This document shows, piece after piece, positions 42,975-50,648 of a DNA stretch of 64,000 bases (positions within the stretch are counted from its first letter, which is position 1; every line of letters starts with the position of its first letter). Source of the stretch: an uncultured Nitrospira sp. (lineage in GTDB: Bacteria > Nitrospirota > Nitrospiria > Nitrospirales > Nitrospiraceae); contig CABVRX010000006.1 in the NCBI GenBank assembly GCA_902500825.1, positions 62,001-126,000 on the forward strand. The letters are read 5' to 3'. A program made the translations under genes and the position numbers. Below the pieces are notes generated by a model. That model had not been told where the DNA came from. It was given only the letters and a program-made list of their open reading frames with translations, and did no database searches.

Positions 42975-43343
42975 TTAATAGCGCGTTTCAAACGCCGCGA
43001 TACTCAATTCATACTGCCGTCTGCAGTCGGCACAGCGCAACCGCACGAGATCCTGAAATACATCCATCTCACGAAGCGTCAGAGAAGCCCGATGCGTCGA
43101 GACACAGGCCTTGAAAAACTCCTCACCAGACGGCTCCTCTTGTAGAGAATCATTTCCGGCGATTTGTTGGGCCGACGAAGCTTTCGAACTGACCGTGGCA
43201 ACCGTCAGATAATGGGCCGACTTGCATGAACTGCAGGAGAGCACGACCACACGTTCATCCGTCATTCGCTTGACGGACACACACAGGGGATGGACCGACC
43301 AGCACTGTTGTAGAAACGCGCCACTTCGGATGACTTGCGTCAT
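42975..43343 (-). CDS. Small Cys-pair protein of unknown function
   Basis: The 122-aa protein has CSSCKSAHYL and RLRCADCRRQYEL, two CxxC pairs about 60 residues apart, consistent with a zinc-binding fold. It otherwise shows no motif I can name. It lies directly upstream of the 206-aa unknown protein and may form a two-gene unit with it. The ATG at 43343 is the only good start. Confidence 0.65.
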   Translation of the reverse strand: MTQVIRSGAFLQQCWSVHPLCVSVKRMTDERVVVLSCSSCKSAHYLTVATVSSKASSAQQIAGNDSLQEEPSGEEFFKACVSTHRASLTLREMDVFQDLVRLRCADCRRQYELSIAAFETRY

Positions 43344-43417
43344 GATGTCTCAATGAACGGTGAGACGCCTATACGCCCACTCAGCAACGTTCAGGACTCA
43401 CAAAAGTAGCAGAGGAT

Positions 43418-43708
43418 TCAGGGCATGGCTGCCACAGGAGCCCCGTCCTTCTTCGGAGAAGGAGAGACGACCCCTTCCTGAACCGAACGACAGATTTTGC
43501 ACACCCGTGGTCGTACTTTTAAGAAAGAGACTTTCCCACTGGCAAGACAACTGTAATGGACGAATTCGTCACAGATCGTGCAACGAGACCAGCCCCCCCG
43601 GAGCATCGTCTTGTCCCGATAAAGGTCTTCTCGGCACACCCTGCAAAGGCGCGGCTCGATCGGAAGCGTCATCGGCTCCCACTCACCGCCAGCTTTTCGA
43701 ATACTCAT
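43418..43708 (-). CDS. RING/PHD-like zinc-binding small protein
   Basis: This 96-aa protein has four Cys/His clusters: CRVCRED, CTICDE, HYSC and CKICRS, spaced as CxxC-x16-CxxC-x3-HxxC-x15-CxxC. This is an order like that of treble-clef, RING or PHD fingers, though I cannot assign one. A TATACT box (43717-43722) ends 8 nt before the ATG with TTGTTT 18 bp upstream, so the message may be leaderless. Function is unknown; the spacing differs from typical zinc ribbons. Confidence 0.65.
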   Translation of the reverse strand: MSIRKAGGEWEPMTLPIEPRLCRVCREDLYRDKTMLRGGWSRCTICDEFVHYSCLASGKVSFLKVRPRVCKICRSVQEGVVSPSPKKDGAPVAAMP

Positions 43709-43831
43709 GGCGAGGGAGTATAACGGGGCACCCGGCGGAAAAACAAGCGAAGGGGAGACGCTACTTGGCCTTACCGCGCGAAACCCAGTCTCCAGGTTTG
43801 CGCTTCAGATGCGTCACAGCAGGCACACTGC

Positions 43832-44125
43832 TTATTTTCCTCCCTTTCGTCGAAGTCGCTCGGTCAACTCCTCATACACATGCCGACGTGGTCCGACAGC
43901 CATCAGGCGAATGACTCGTGCTTTCTGGTCGGCAGCATAGACAATGCGAAAGCGGCGAACGCGATACTTGCGCAGTCCGTTGAGTTCCCGCTGGAGTGGC
44001 TCCCCACATTCAGGATCATCGACAATGGCACGAATGGCCGACTTGATCGACCGTTTCAGATCGGGATGGAGCGATCGAATCACCTCCGCCACATGCGGAG
44101 GGATGTCCGGACGGAAGAGGCTCAC
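43832..44125 (-). CDS. RelE/ParE-family toxin (second pair)
   Basis: The 97-aa protein (FRPDIPPHVAEVIRSLHPDLKRSIKSAIRAI, RELNGLRKYRVRRFRIVYAADQ, LMAVGPRRHVYEELTERL) has the same layout as the toxin at 17586, including the GPRR-VYEEL end, so the two are distant paralogues. It starts at GTG overlapping the antitoxin stop as GTGA. It probably cleaves mRNA or inhibits gyrase; the sequence alone does not say. Confidence 0.86.
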   Translation of the reverse strand: MSLFRPDIPPHVAEVIRSLHPDLKRSIKSAIRAIVDDPECGEPLQRELNGLRKYRVRRFRIVYAADQKARVIRLMAVGPRRHVYEELTERLRRKGGK

Positions 44126-44418
44126 GCAGAGCGCCGCTTCTTGACGGGCGTAAGAGGTTCACCAAACACATCTTCAAACGACAGCCCTTTATTCTTCCTT
44201 CTGTAAAACGTCCGGCTCTCGGCAATCTGACTCATAAGCGTCGGATCGCTGAGGACATCCAACGTCTCCTTGAGGCGAGTGTACTCATCGACATTGATCA
44301 AAACCGCCGCCGGACGTCCGTTCTTCGTCACCACAACCTCCTCCTCGCGCTCTTGCACCGCCGCCACAAGCTCCGGCAGACGGGTTTTCACCTCCGACAA
44401 CGGCAACGTCTTAGCCAT
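44122..44418 (-). CDS. Phd/YefM-family antitoxin (second pair)
   Basis: The ATG at 44418 has GGGAGG 7 nt upstream and gives 98 aa; a TTG at 44424 is less likely. The N-terminus (LPLSEVKTRLPELVAAVQEREEEVVVTKNGRPAAVLINVDEYTRL) is a Phd/YefM DNA-binding domain and the C-terminus is charged. It would neutralise the toxin downstream and repress the operon through the palindrome at 44439-44458. Confidence 0.88.
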   Translation of the reverse strand: MAKTLPLSEVKTRLPELVAAVQEREEEVVVTKNGRPAAVLINVDEYTRLKETLDVLSDPTLMSQIAESRTFYRRKNKGLSFEDVFGEPLTPVKKRRSA

Positions 44419-44438
44419 GACCAACCTCCCTTTCAGGG

Positions 44439-44458
44439 ATGACCATAATTCTGGTCAT
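44439..44458 (-). promoter_or_regulatory. Antitoxin operator
   Basis: ATGACCA and TGGTCAT form perfect 7-bp arms around TAATTC, 21 bp upstream of the antitoxin ATG. It is a likely autoregulatory site of the toxin-antitoxin pair. The next 230 bp up to 44674 hold no supported gene. Confidence 0.65.
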
Positions 44459-44674
44459 GAGCATACAGGGAAAGACGGAATGGCGTCAATTGATAGGGCA
44501 GTCGCTGCTGCGCGACGCGAAATAGATGGAGGTGAGCCGTAAGACCTGACTCACATGGAGATCTGCGAGACACAGGGCGACGGGTGCACCGTGGCTATGC
44601 TGAATTGCAAGACGCAACCCCAATTGTCTGCGACGACGGGAGCATCCGGTTCAGCGGCTTGTTATGTGGATATA

Positions 44675-45451
44675 TTACCTGCGAGTACTGAGCGCTGCTC
44701 GCAGAGTGGATTTGAACAGATCTGCCCAGGTGAGCCAGCCCATGCGGCTTGCCACAAGCTCGACTGGTGGATGGTTGATCCCAACAAGTGCTTCTTCTAG
44801 GGGACGCAGGCTGTTGTTGCGCCCATGTTTGTAGTAGTTGAAGAGCCAAGCGCTACGCCACTTATCTTTGTAACCTCCAGCAGACGCCCCCACCGCTTCT
44901 GCCTTTTCTCTCCTTTCGAACATTACGTCTGCGGGCGCGATATCCAGAAACACAAAATGGAAATCTCGTTCTTCACTGGTTGGTGAATCCAGCCCAACCC
45001 TTAATTTTCTGGCGATTTGGTCGTGTGGCTTTTCAGGGGGTGATGCCGCACTTACAGAGGAATACAGCTTGGCCTCGACGAATACCAGTATGCCAGGCGC
45101 CTCAATACTTGCATCCACCTCGGTAGACTCTTTCGTCGAGGCGCCACTGTACGACTTCCCGACGTGAATTTCGATGTCCTTGCTTTCGAGACCACACGCC
45201 TTGAAGGACAAAGGGCTATTACCCTGAAATGAATCCTCCAAAACTTCATCCAGTGCAGCCGCCTTGTCCAGAGATGGGAGATTCGCCAGGACATCAAAAC
45301 ATGACCAAGTGAGCGCGTCCTCGCTATTGGAACTAACAGCGTTCCTCCGCTTGTGCTGCATCCCCTTGTAAACTTGCTTGAGGAACGACTCTAACGCCTC
45401 TTCTCGGCCGGGCAAGATTACATGGTTGCGCTGGTACTTTTCGTAAATCAT
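44675..45451 (-). CDS. Solitary PD-(D/E)XK nuclease-like protein
   Basis: The ATG at 45451 has GGGAGA 7 nt upstream and gives 258 aa; a TTG at 45478 is possible. The segment TEVDASIEAPGILVFVEAKLYSS fits the PD-(D/E)XK catalytic core: Asp followed after a strand by E-x-K (VEAKL). Other features are a helical N-terminus and a Trp-rich C-terminus (KWRSAWLFNYYKHGRNN). It may be a restriction-like or defence enzyme; no methylase or partner is adjacent. Composition is more AT-rich than neighbours, and it sits beside an integrase remnant, which suggests an acquired gene. Confidence 0.6.
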   Translation of the reverse strand: MIYEKYQRNHVILPGREEALESFLKQVYKGMQHKRRNAVSSNSEDALTWSCFDVLANLPSLDKAAALDEVLEDSFQGNSPLSFKACGLESKDIEIHVGKSYSGASTKESTEVDASIEAPGILVFVEAKLYSSVSAASPPEKPHDQIARKLRVGLDSPTSEERDFHFVFLDIAPADVMFERREKAEAVGASAGGYKDKWRSAWLFNYYKHGRNNSLRPLEEALVGINHPPVELVASRMGWLTWADLFKSTLRAALSTRR

Positions 45452-45687
45452 CGAGAATCTCCCTTGGCCACATAACAATGTTTAAACCGATCCGTATAGG
45501 AGCAGGATACACAGGAATCTACCCGTGTAACACGCTACTTTGGTTTGGTGTACCACACGTCATGACCGTTGCTATTTCAATGGGTTGCAACAGTGGAGCC
45601 TTCTATCACAGGTTCTTATGTGGGTCGGCATAACACCCGTCCTTGAAAGGGTTCACATCTCATCCAGCAGGCTACGAACGCTCCCGG

Positions 45688-45789
45688 TTATCGGTGAAAT
45701 ACATGCATGTAGATCATTGTCGTCTTGACCTCGCGATGGCCCAACAACTCCTGAACCCTTCGAATATCAGCGTCGTTTTCGAGCAGATG
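45688..45789 (-). pseudogene. C-terminal remnant of a tyrosine recombinase (integron-type integrase)
   Basis: On the minus strand 33 codons read [20 protein letters not shown] followed by [13 protein letters not shown] and a stop. This is the catalytic end of IntI-like tyrosine recombinases (the H-x-L-L-E-x-G...RxVQELLGH...TTMIYTH pattern with the nucleophilic Tyr). Immediately upstream the frame loses similarity (KEACP before HLLE), so the gene is truncated. The rest of 45480-45831 holds nothing else I can support. Confidence 0.8.
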
Positions 45790-45831
45790 TGGGCATGCTT
45801 CCTTCGACCTTACTTATCTTTGCTATTCAGG

Positions 45832-45947
45832 AGAGGAAACTCAATGGTCTCCTATTGCGCGCATGCACCGAGCACCGTCCATAACATTAACTCCGATCAG
45901 TCCCGCGTGCGGGGTGCGCGAGCACAGGAGACCACCGTACTCCCTCT
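45832..45947. repeat. Palindromic intergenic element, copy B
   Basis: This 116-bp element has the same core as copies A and C (GCGCGCATGCACCGAGCAC, then GTGCGGGGTGCGCGAGCAC). The outer arms are 22 nt; GGTCTCCT/AGGAGACC next to the core pair perfectly and the distal part has six differences. It lies between the integrase remnant and a prenyl synthase gene. Unlike A and C its right end does not touch a stop codon. Confidence 0.75.
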
Positions 45948-46024
45948 GCCACCCCACCCGTTTGACTCCCCTCCTCCCCTTTGTTACTCTCCGCGCGGGT
46001 TTAGTCCTCAGGAAAACAGACTAT

Positions 46025-46915
46025 ATGAATATCGCGGAGTATCTCGAACGGAAACGGATTGACGTCGATCGATTTCTCGACCTCGTCGCACCGCCCTCCG
46101 TCACCTCACCGACAACCTTGCACGAAAGCATGCGTTACAGCCTGCTGGCTGGTGGGAAGCGAATCAGACCGATCTTGACGATTGCCTCGGCGGAAGCCAT
46201 CGGGGCGGCTGCCCCTGGCCTCATGCCGGTGGCTTGCTCATTGGAATTCATCCACACCTATTCGCTTATCCACGACGATCTTCCTTCCATGGATAACGAT
46301 GACTTTCGCCGTGGAAAACCCACGAACCATAAAGTCTATGGCGAAGCGATGGCGATCCTCGCCGGCGATGCGCTGCTCACCATGGCATTCGACATCATCA
46401 GCCGTCCCGATCTGATGAAAGGCTGCGACCCTGTGCAGCAGGTGCGGTTGGTTCAAGAGCTCGCCTATGGCTCAGGAAACAGAGGCATGGTGGGAGGACA
46501 GGTCTTCGATATCCAGGCCGAGAACAAGGACATCGATCTCACGACACTGCAGACCATTCACAAACACAAAACCGGCATGCTCATTCGTGCCGCGGTCCGC
46601 ATGGGTGCGATCGCCGCCGGGGCGAACGACCGTCAACTCGATGACATGACCGGCTATGCCGAAGACATCGGGCTGGCATTTCAGATCGCCGATGACGTAT
46701 TGAACGTGACCGGCACGCGTGAAGAGCTCGGGAAGAATCCCAATACCGATGCCGAACGAGGCAAGAAAACTTACCCGACCTTCCATGGCGTGGAGGGGGC
46801 GAAAAAGCTGGCTGACGATTGTGTGACCCGCGCCATCAACCGCCTCTCATCCTTTGGTTCTCCCGCCGACCCCTTGCGCGAGATCGCGCGGTATATTACC
46901 GCTAGAAAAAATTAG
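46025..46915 (+). CDS. ispA: Polyprenyl (farnesyl/geranylgeranyl) diphosphate synthase
   Basis: The 296-aa enzyme has the first Asp-rich motif in IHDDLPSMDNDD and the second in FQIADDVLNVTG, plus GGKRIRPILT and LAGDALLTMAF, the standard short-chain trans-prenyltransferase pattern. It joins C5 units to make C15-C20 diphosphates for quinones, carotenoids and hopanoids. The ATG at 46025 is the family start; the open frame from 45863 runs through element B and is not real. The downstream neighbours are HpnA and a carotenoid protein, so this is an isoprenoid group. Confidence 0.92.
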   Translation: MNIAEYLERKRIDVDRFLDLVAPPSVTSPTTLHESMRYSLLAGGKRIRPILTIASAEAIGAAAPGLMPVACSLEFIHTYSLIHDDLPSMDNDDFRRGKPTNHKVYGEAMAILAGDALLTMAFDIISRPDLMKGCDPVQQVRLVQELAYGSGNRGMVGGQVFDIQAENKDIDLTTLQTIHKHKTGMLIRAAVRMGAIAAGANDRQLDDMTGYAEDIGLAFQIADDVLNVTGTREELGKNPNTDAERGKKTYPTFHGVEGAKKLADDCVTRAINRLSSFGSPADPLREIARYITARKN

Positions 46916-46918
46916 ACC

Positions 46919-47008
46919 TGAGTGCTGAGTTATGCGTGCTGAGTTTCTGAACAACATCCCTCTTCTCACCCTTTTCGCTGAGAACTCAGCACTCAGCACC
47001 CAGCACTT
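46919..47008. repeat. Inverted array of AGTGCTGAGT units
   Basis: The 96-bp gap between the prenyl synthase and hpnA holds two AGTGCTGAGT-like units on the left (46919-46950) and three CAGCACTCAG-like units on the right (46978-47008), forming an imperfect inverted repeat that could fold. A related CTCAGCACTCAACACT tract lies at 33802-33817 before the RND permease gene. Confidence 0.6.
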
Positions 47009-47011
47009 CGG

Positions 47012-47995
47012 ATGAAAGCGCTGGTCACAGGCGCTACCGGCTTTGTTGGAGCGGCGGTGGCACGCGCCCTTGTGCGAACCGGCGTCGAAGTCCGTGTGAT
47101 TGCCCGCCCCGGTAGCGATTCGACCAATCTCCGATCATTGAATATCGAGAAGGTCCACGGCGACCTCCGCGATAAAGAATCCCTGCGCGAAGCCCTCACC
47201 GATTGCCGCCACCTCTACCATGTCGCCGCTCATTACGCTCTCTGGGCCAAAGATCCAGCCATCTTTTACGACATCAACGTGGCCGGTACCAGAAACTTGT
47301 TGGAGGCCGCACGTGAGGTCGGTGTCGAGCGCACGGTCTATTGCAGCACCATCGGCGCAATCGGCCTGCCGCTGGACGGAGGGCTAGGCACGGAAGAGAC
47401 ACCGGTGTCGCTCGAACAGATGGCCGGTCATTATAAGCGATCGAAGTATCTGGCTGAGCAGGAAGTGCACAAACTGGCACGAGAAGGGTTACCCGTCGTC
47501 ATCGTGAACCCCAGCGCACCGGTCGGTGAGAGCGACGTCAAGCCGACGCCGACGGGCCAAGTCATCGTCGATTTCATGAAAGGCCGAATGCCGGCCTACA
47601 TTGAAACCGGTATGAATATCATCGACGTGGATGACGTGGCCACCGGTCATCTGCTCGCCATGGAGAAAGGCCGGCAGGGTGAACGGTATATTCTCGGCTC
47701 AACAAATCTGTTGCTTCGTGAGGTGTTTGAAATTCTCAGCAAGCTGACAGGCCTCAAGGCTCCCGCGCTTAAATTGCCGCGAGGCGCTGTGTTACCTCTC
47801 GCCTATCTCAATCATTGGTTCGCTAACTTTACGGGCCATCCTCCTCGCATCCCGCTGGAGGGCGTGAAGATGGCGAAGTATAAGATGCACTACGATTGCA
47901 GCAAGGCGATCCGAGAACTCGGCTTACCACAAAATCCCCCCGAAGTGGCGCTGGAGAAAGCCGTGCGGTGGTTTCGCGACCATAAATATGCATAA
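47012..47995 (+). CDS. hpnA: HpnA-type hopanoid-associated sugar epimerase (SDR family)
   Basis: This 327-aa extended short-chain dehydrogenase has the NAD motif TGATGFVGAAVARAL, the catalytic YKRSK (YxxxK) region with a preceding CSTIGAIG serine, and family blocks YHVAAHYALWAKDP and NPSAPVGESDVKPTPTG, as in HpnA proteins. These act on nucleotide sugars or on the hopanoid side chain; the precise step is not settled. Its position beside a prenyl synthase supports a hopanoid/terpenoid role. Its last 8 nt overlap the small downstream gene. Confidence 0.88.
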   Translation: MKALVTGATGFVGAAVARALVRTGVEVRVIARPGSDSTNLRSLNIEKVHGDLRDKESLREALTDCRHLYHVAAHYALWAKDPAIFYDINVAGTRNLLEAAREVGVERTVYCSTIGAIGLPLDGGLGTEETPVSLEQMAGHYKRSKYLAEQEVHKLAREGLPVVIVNPSAPVGESDVKPTPTGQVIVDFMKGRMPAYIETGMNIIDVDDVATGHLLAMEKGRQGERYILGSTNLLLREVFEILSKLTGLKAPALKLPRGAVLPLAYLNHWFANFTGHPPRIPLEGVKMAKYKMHYDCSKAIRELGLPQNPPEVALEKAVRWFRDHKYA

Positions 47996-48257
47996 AGCTC
48001 TTTGCCCGGTTTGTGGGTATGATCTTGGGTTTCAACCGTGGAAGGGTAGTTCCGCATCACACGAGATTTGCCCATGTTGCGGGATTGAGTTCGGCTATGA
48101 TGACTTCGCTGATGGAGATCTTACAAAGCGCCATTCCATTTAGGAAAGTTGGCGAGAGAAGTGGATCAGTGGTGGTATGAAATGGTGGAGTGAAGGACAG
48201 ATGGCTCCGGCGGGGTGGAATCCTGCGACTCAACTAGAGCGACTTCAAAACAGCTAA
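47988..48257 (+). pseudogene. Small Cys-rich protein gene interrupted by an in-frame TAG
   Basis: From the ATG at 47988 the frame reads MHKALCPVCGYDLGFQPWKG, then HEICPCCGIEFGYDD, and meets TAG at 48141-48143 (codon 52). The same frame goes on with ESWREKWISGGMKWWSEG and AGWNPATQLERL to a TAA at 48255. Together they look like a single 89-codon CPVCGY family protein; the first part alone would be a truncated zinc-binding peptide. Either the gene is broken or the amber codon is read through. It overlaps hpnA by 8 nt. Confidence 0.75.
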
Positions 48258-48280
48258 GGCCATTGGTACAACAGTGAAGG

Positions 48281-49087
48281 ATGGAAGTACTCTCTCTTTT
48301 CTTTAAGACCATTCTCTTCCGGCCATACGTCTTTATTTTCCTTGCCGCGTTTCTCTTCTCCGCCATTAAACTGATCGGCTGGCCTCGGACCTGGCGCTTC
48401 TGGCTGATTAGCTGGATCACGGCGTTCATCTGTGAGTTGTCGTCAACGCGAAACGGCATCCCGTTCGGCTGGTACTTCTACAACGGCTCGACGGTCGGCC
48501 AAGAGCTTTACTTTTCCAATGTGCCGTTCATGGATTCCATCTCATTCAGCTTTCTCCTCTTCGCCTCTTACTGCGTGGCACTTGGATTCCTACTGCCGTT
48601 TGATTCCTCTCAGAGCATCGAGCCTGCCCTTCTCAAGTCGTTGCAATTCGACGTGGAGGCACGCACGGGTTGGACTGTCTTGGCGCTGACGGCGTTTTTG
48701 TTCGCTTTTATCGACATGGTGATCGATCCGGTCGCTCTGCGTGGAGACCGTTGGTTCTTGGGGAAAATTTATTACTATCCAGACCCAGGCTGGCATTTTG
48801 GGGTCCCATTCGCGAATTACGTCGGCTGGGCTGTGGTCGGACTGGTTTCGCTGGCCGTCTATTTTCCGTTGGACCGACGCCTCACCTCACTCTCACCGCT
48901 CCAACCGATCACACAGAATCTCTTGCTCGGCATCGGGTTGTACTATGGAGTCTTGGCTTTTAATCTCGGCATGACGTTTTGGATCGGAGAAGCAGCCATG
49001 GGCATGAGCGGCCTGCTCATGCACCTGCCCATCCTTGTTCTGCTGATCACTCGCCTCTCAGGTTTTCAACGAGTGCGCCCCACCTAA
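48281..49087 (+). CDS. Carotenoid biosynthesis membrane protein (DUF422 family)
   Basis: The 268-aa protein has about seven hydrophobic segments and conserved polar motifs ELSSTRNGIPFGWYFYN, SFSFLLFASY, DMVIDPVALRGDRWFLGKIYYYPDPG and GVPFANYVGWAVVGL, the DUF422 family pattern that includes carotenoid hydratases such as CruF and bacterioruberin enzymes. It probably modifies a carotenoid end group. It starts 24 nt after the interrupted gene and belongs to the isoprenoid group. The exact reaction cannot be told. Confidence 0.82.
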   Translation: MEVLSLFFKTILFRPYVFIFLAAFLFSAIKLIGWPRTWRFWLISWITAFICELSSTRNGIPFGWYFYNGSTVGQELYFSNVPFMDSISFSFLLFASYCVALGFLLPFDSSQSIEPALLKSLQFDVEARTGWTVLALTAFLFAFIDMVIDPVALRGDRWFLGKIYYYPDPGWHFGVPFANYVGWAVVGLVSLAVYFPLDRRLTSLSPLQPITQNLLLGIGLYYGVLAFNLGMTFWIGEAAMGMSGLLMHLPILVLLITRLSGFQRVRPT

Positions 49088-49226
49088 CGGCGTGGGTGGT
49101 ATTCATCGTGAAGAATTTGTATAGTGAGACGACGGTGATGGAAATCATGAGAGTCGGCATAGAGCACTGAAATCCTGAGCTGCCGCTCCAAATCCAGCTC
49201 CGCACAGATCCTCGCCCGGCATCATT

Positions 49227-49574
49227 ATGGTAAAGCTCGACTATCGACTCATCGTAACAGGCCTGATTCTCCTCACATTCTTGTGGCTGTCCCCTACTGC
49301 CTCGGCCACGGGTCCGGAGTTGCTGCACGTGCTCGGCATCGTGGCAGCGATCGATGCGAAACATATTGAAGTCAAAACAGCCAAAGGACCGATCGTGTCG
49401 GTCTTACTCAACAAACAAGTGAAATATAAGAACAAGAACAACCCAAAATCGATCGACTCGCCCACTGTGGGCGACCGTGTCATCATTGAGGCCTCGAAAG
49501 ACGACAAGACTAAAAAGTTGACGGCGACAGTCGTCCATTATTCACAGATCAAGAACGCTCCACTCCCGCAATAA
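49227..49574 (+). CDS. Small exported protein with an OB-like fold
   Basis: The 115-aa protein has a signal peptide (LIVTGLILLTFLWLSPTASATG) and a mature part (VLGIVAAIDAKHIEVKTAKGPIVSVLLNKQVKYKN, TVGDRVIIEASKDDKTKKLTATVVHY) with the beta-rich pattern of periplasmic OB-like proteins. Function is unknown. It is 4 nt upstream of the holin-like gene, so the two are co-transcribed. The 140 bp before it hold nothing I can support. Confidence 0.72.
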   Translation: MVKLDYRLIVTGLILLTFLWLSPTASATGPELLHVLGIVAAIDAKHIEVKTAKGPIVSVLLNKQVKYKNKNNPKSIDSPTVGDRVIIEASKDDKTKKLTATVVHYSQIKNAPLPQ

Positions 49575-49577
49575 CCG

Positions 49578-50033
49578 ATGCCGACGATTCGCTTTGAGAG
49601 GGCTGTGCACGAGTCACCGTTCCACGGAGGGGTGCGCCATGCCCTGATGCGCGTCCTCATCACGGGAATTGCGGTATTTCTGGCGATCGCGATTGTTCCC
49701 GGCCTGGAAGCCGACAGCCTGACGGCCGGCATTGCGGCAGTCCTGGTCCTCACCTTCTTGAATGTGATTCTTCGCCCCATTCTCTTCCTACTCACCTTAC
49801 CACTGATCGTGTTTACGCTCGGACTCTTCCTTGTGGTCCTGAACGCGCTGCTGTTGGAATTCACGTCCTTCCTGGTGAAAGGGTTCACCGTGGCAGGATT
49901 CTGGCCCGCCGTCGGTGGCGCGCTGATCATCAGCCTTGTCACGACCATCCTCAACAGCTGGACCGTCGACCGCCGCTTCCCGGACCTCCCGGATGAACCA
50001 CGTCGTCCCCCCAAAATCGTCAATCCGGATTGA
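49578..50033 (+). CDS. Phage-holin-4 superfamily membrane protein
   Basis: This 151-aa protein has four hydrophobic segments and the phrase VLVLTFLNVILRPILFLLTLPLIVFTLGLFLVVLNALLL, typical of the Pfam Phage_holin_4_2 family of chromosomal small membrane proteins. Despite the name, these are common in bacteria without prophages and have no proven holin role. It is directly downstream of the small exported protein. Confidence 0.85.
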   Translation: MPTIRFERAVHESPFHGGVRHALMRVLITGIAVFLAIAIVPGLEADSLTAGIAAVLVLTFLNVILRPILFLLTLPLIVFTLGLFLVVLNALLLEFTSFLVKGFTVAGFWPAVGGALIISLVTTILNSWTVDRRFPDLPDEPRRPPKIVNPD

Positions 50034-50045
50034 ACATCTAATTCC

Positions 50046-50537
50046 GTGGTTCATCGATTCAGACATATGCTCCTCGCTGTGGTACTGGGCGGCCTCTATG
50101 TCCAGATTGTGTGGGCTGACGAAAATGCGGCACCAAAGAATTTGTGGCAGACCGTCATGGCTCTTCCTTCGAGCGGTCAATCATCACTGCCGAGAAAACC
50201 GTGGATTCTCCGCGAGCGAGAGATCCTGCTCGATCTCCCGCTCCTTCACATGCTGAAAGATGCGGGAGCGAGACCCCTTCCCCGGATCGCCATAGAGCTT
50301 TTCGAGAATCCCAACCCCGAACTGGATGTCGTTTCCACGGTATCCCGTATCAACGACACGGCCGTCATCCGCGGCGCCTTCAAGCCTCTCTCGGTGGGCG
50401 ATTTTACCTTTGTGATCGCCGGCAATCTCCTCATAGGAACCATCCAAATGGGGAATCGGCTCTATAGAATCGAACATATCGTCAATGGCCGACTGCGACT
50501 GATCGAAGTCGATCCCGATAAAATGCCGCCGGACTAA
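50046..50537 (+). CDS. Exported protein resembling a metalloprotease propeptide domain
   Basis: The frame from the GTG at 50046 gives 163 aa; an ATG at 50067 (MLLAVVLGGLYVQIVWA) is likely the real start before a signal peptide. The mature end, VGDFTFVIAGNLLIGTIQMGNRLYRIEHIVNGRLRLIEVDPDKMPPD, looks like the propeptide-like domain found in front of reprolysin-type zinc proteases, but no protease domain follows. Function is unknown; it could be an inhibitor or a stand-alone fragment. Confidence 0.6.
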   Translation: MVHRFRHMLLAVVLGGLYVQIVWADENAAPKNLWQTVMALPSSGQSSLPRKPWILREREILLDLPLLHMLKDAGARPLPRIAIELFENPNPELDVVSTVSRINDTAVIRGAFKPLSVGDFTFVIAGNLLIGTIQMGNRLYRIEHIVNGRLRLIEVDPDKMPPD

Positions 50538-50648
50538 TTCTGAGTAGGTTGGCTATAGTGGAAATGGGAGGCAGTGTGCGTTGGCTTCGACTGAGAGATC
50601 ATTTGCTCAGCTCTGGAAGAGTAGCTATTCGCCGACGTTCCCGCTACA

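Noticed and set aside
45832-45947. Reading palindromic element B as an integron attC site
   Set aside because: It lies close to an integrase remnant, but no GTTRRRY / RYYYAAC core sites are present, and copies A and C show the same structure away from any integrase.
45863-46024. Upstream extension of the prenyl synthase frame
   Set aside because: It crosses palindromic element B and has no family similarity; the ATG at 46025 is the usual start.
49578-50033. Prophage holin as evidence for a prophage
   Set aside because: The family is chromosomal and widespread, and no other phage gene is adjacent.
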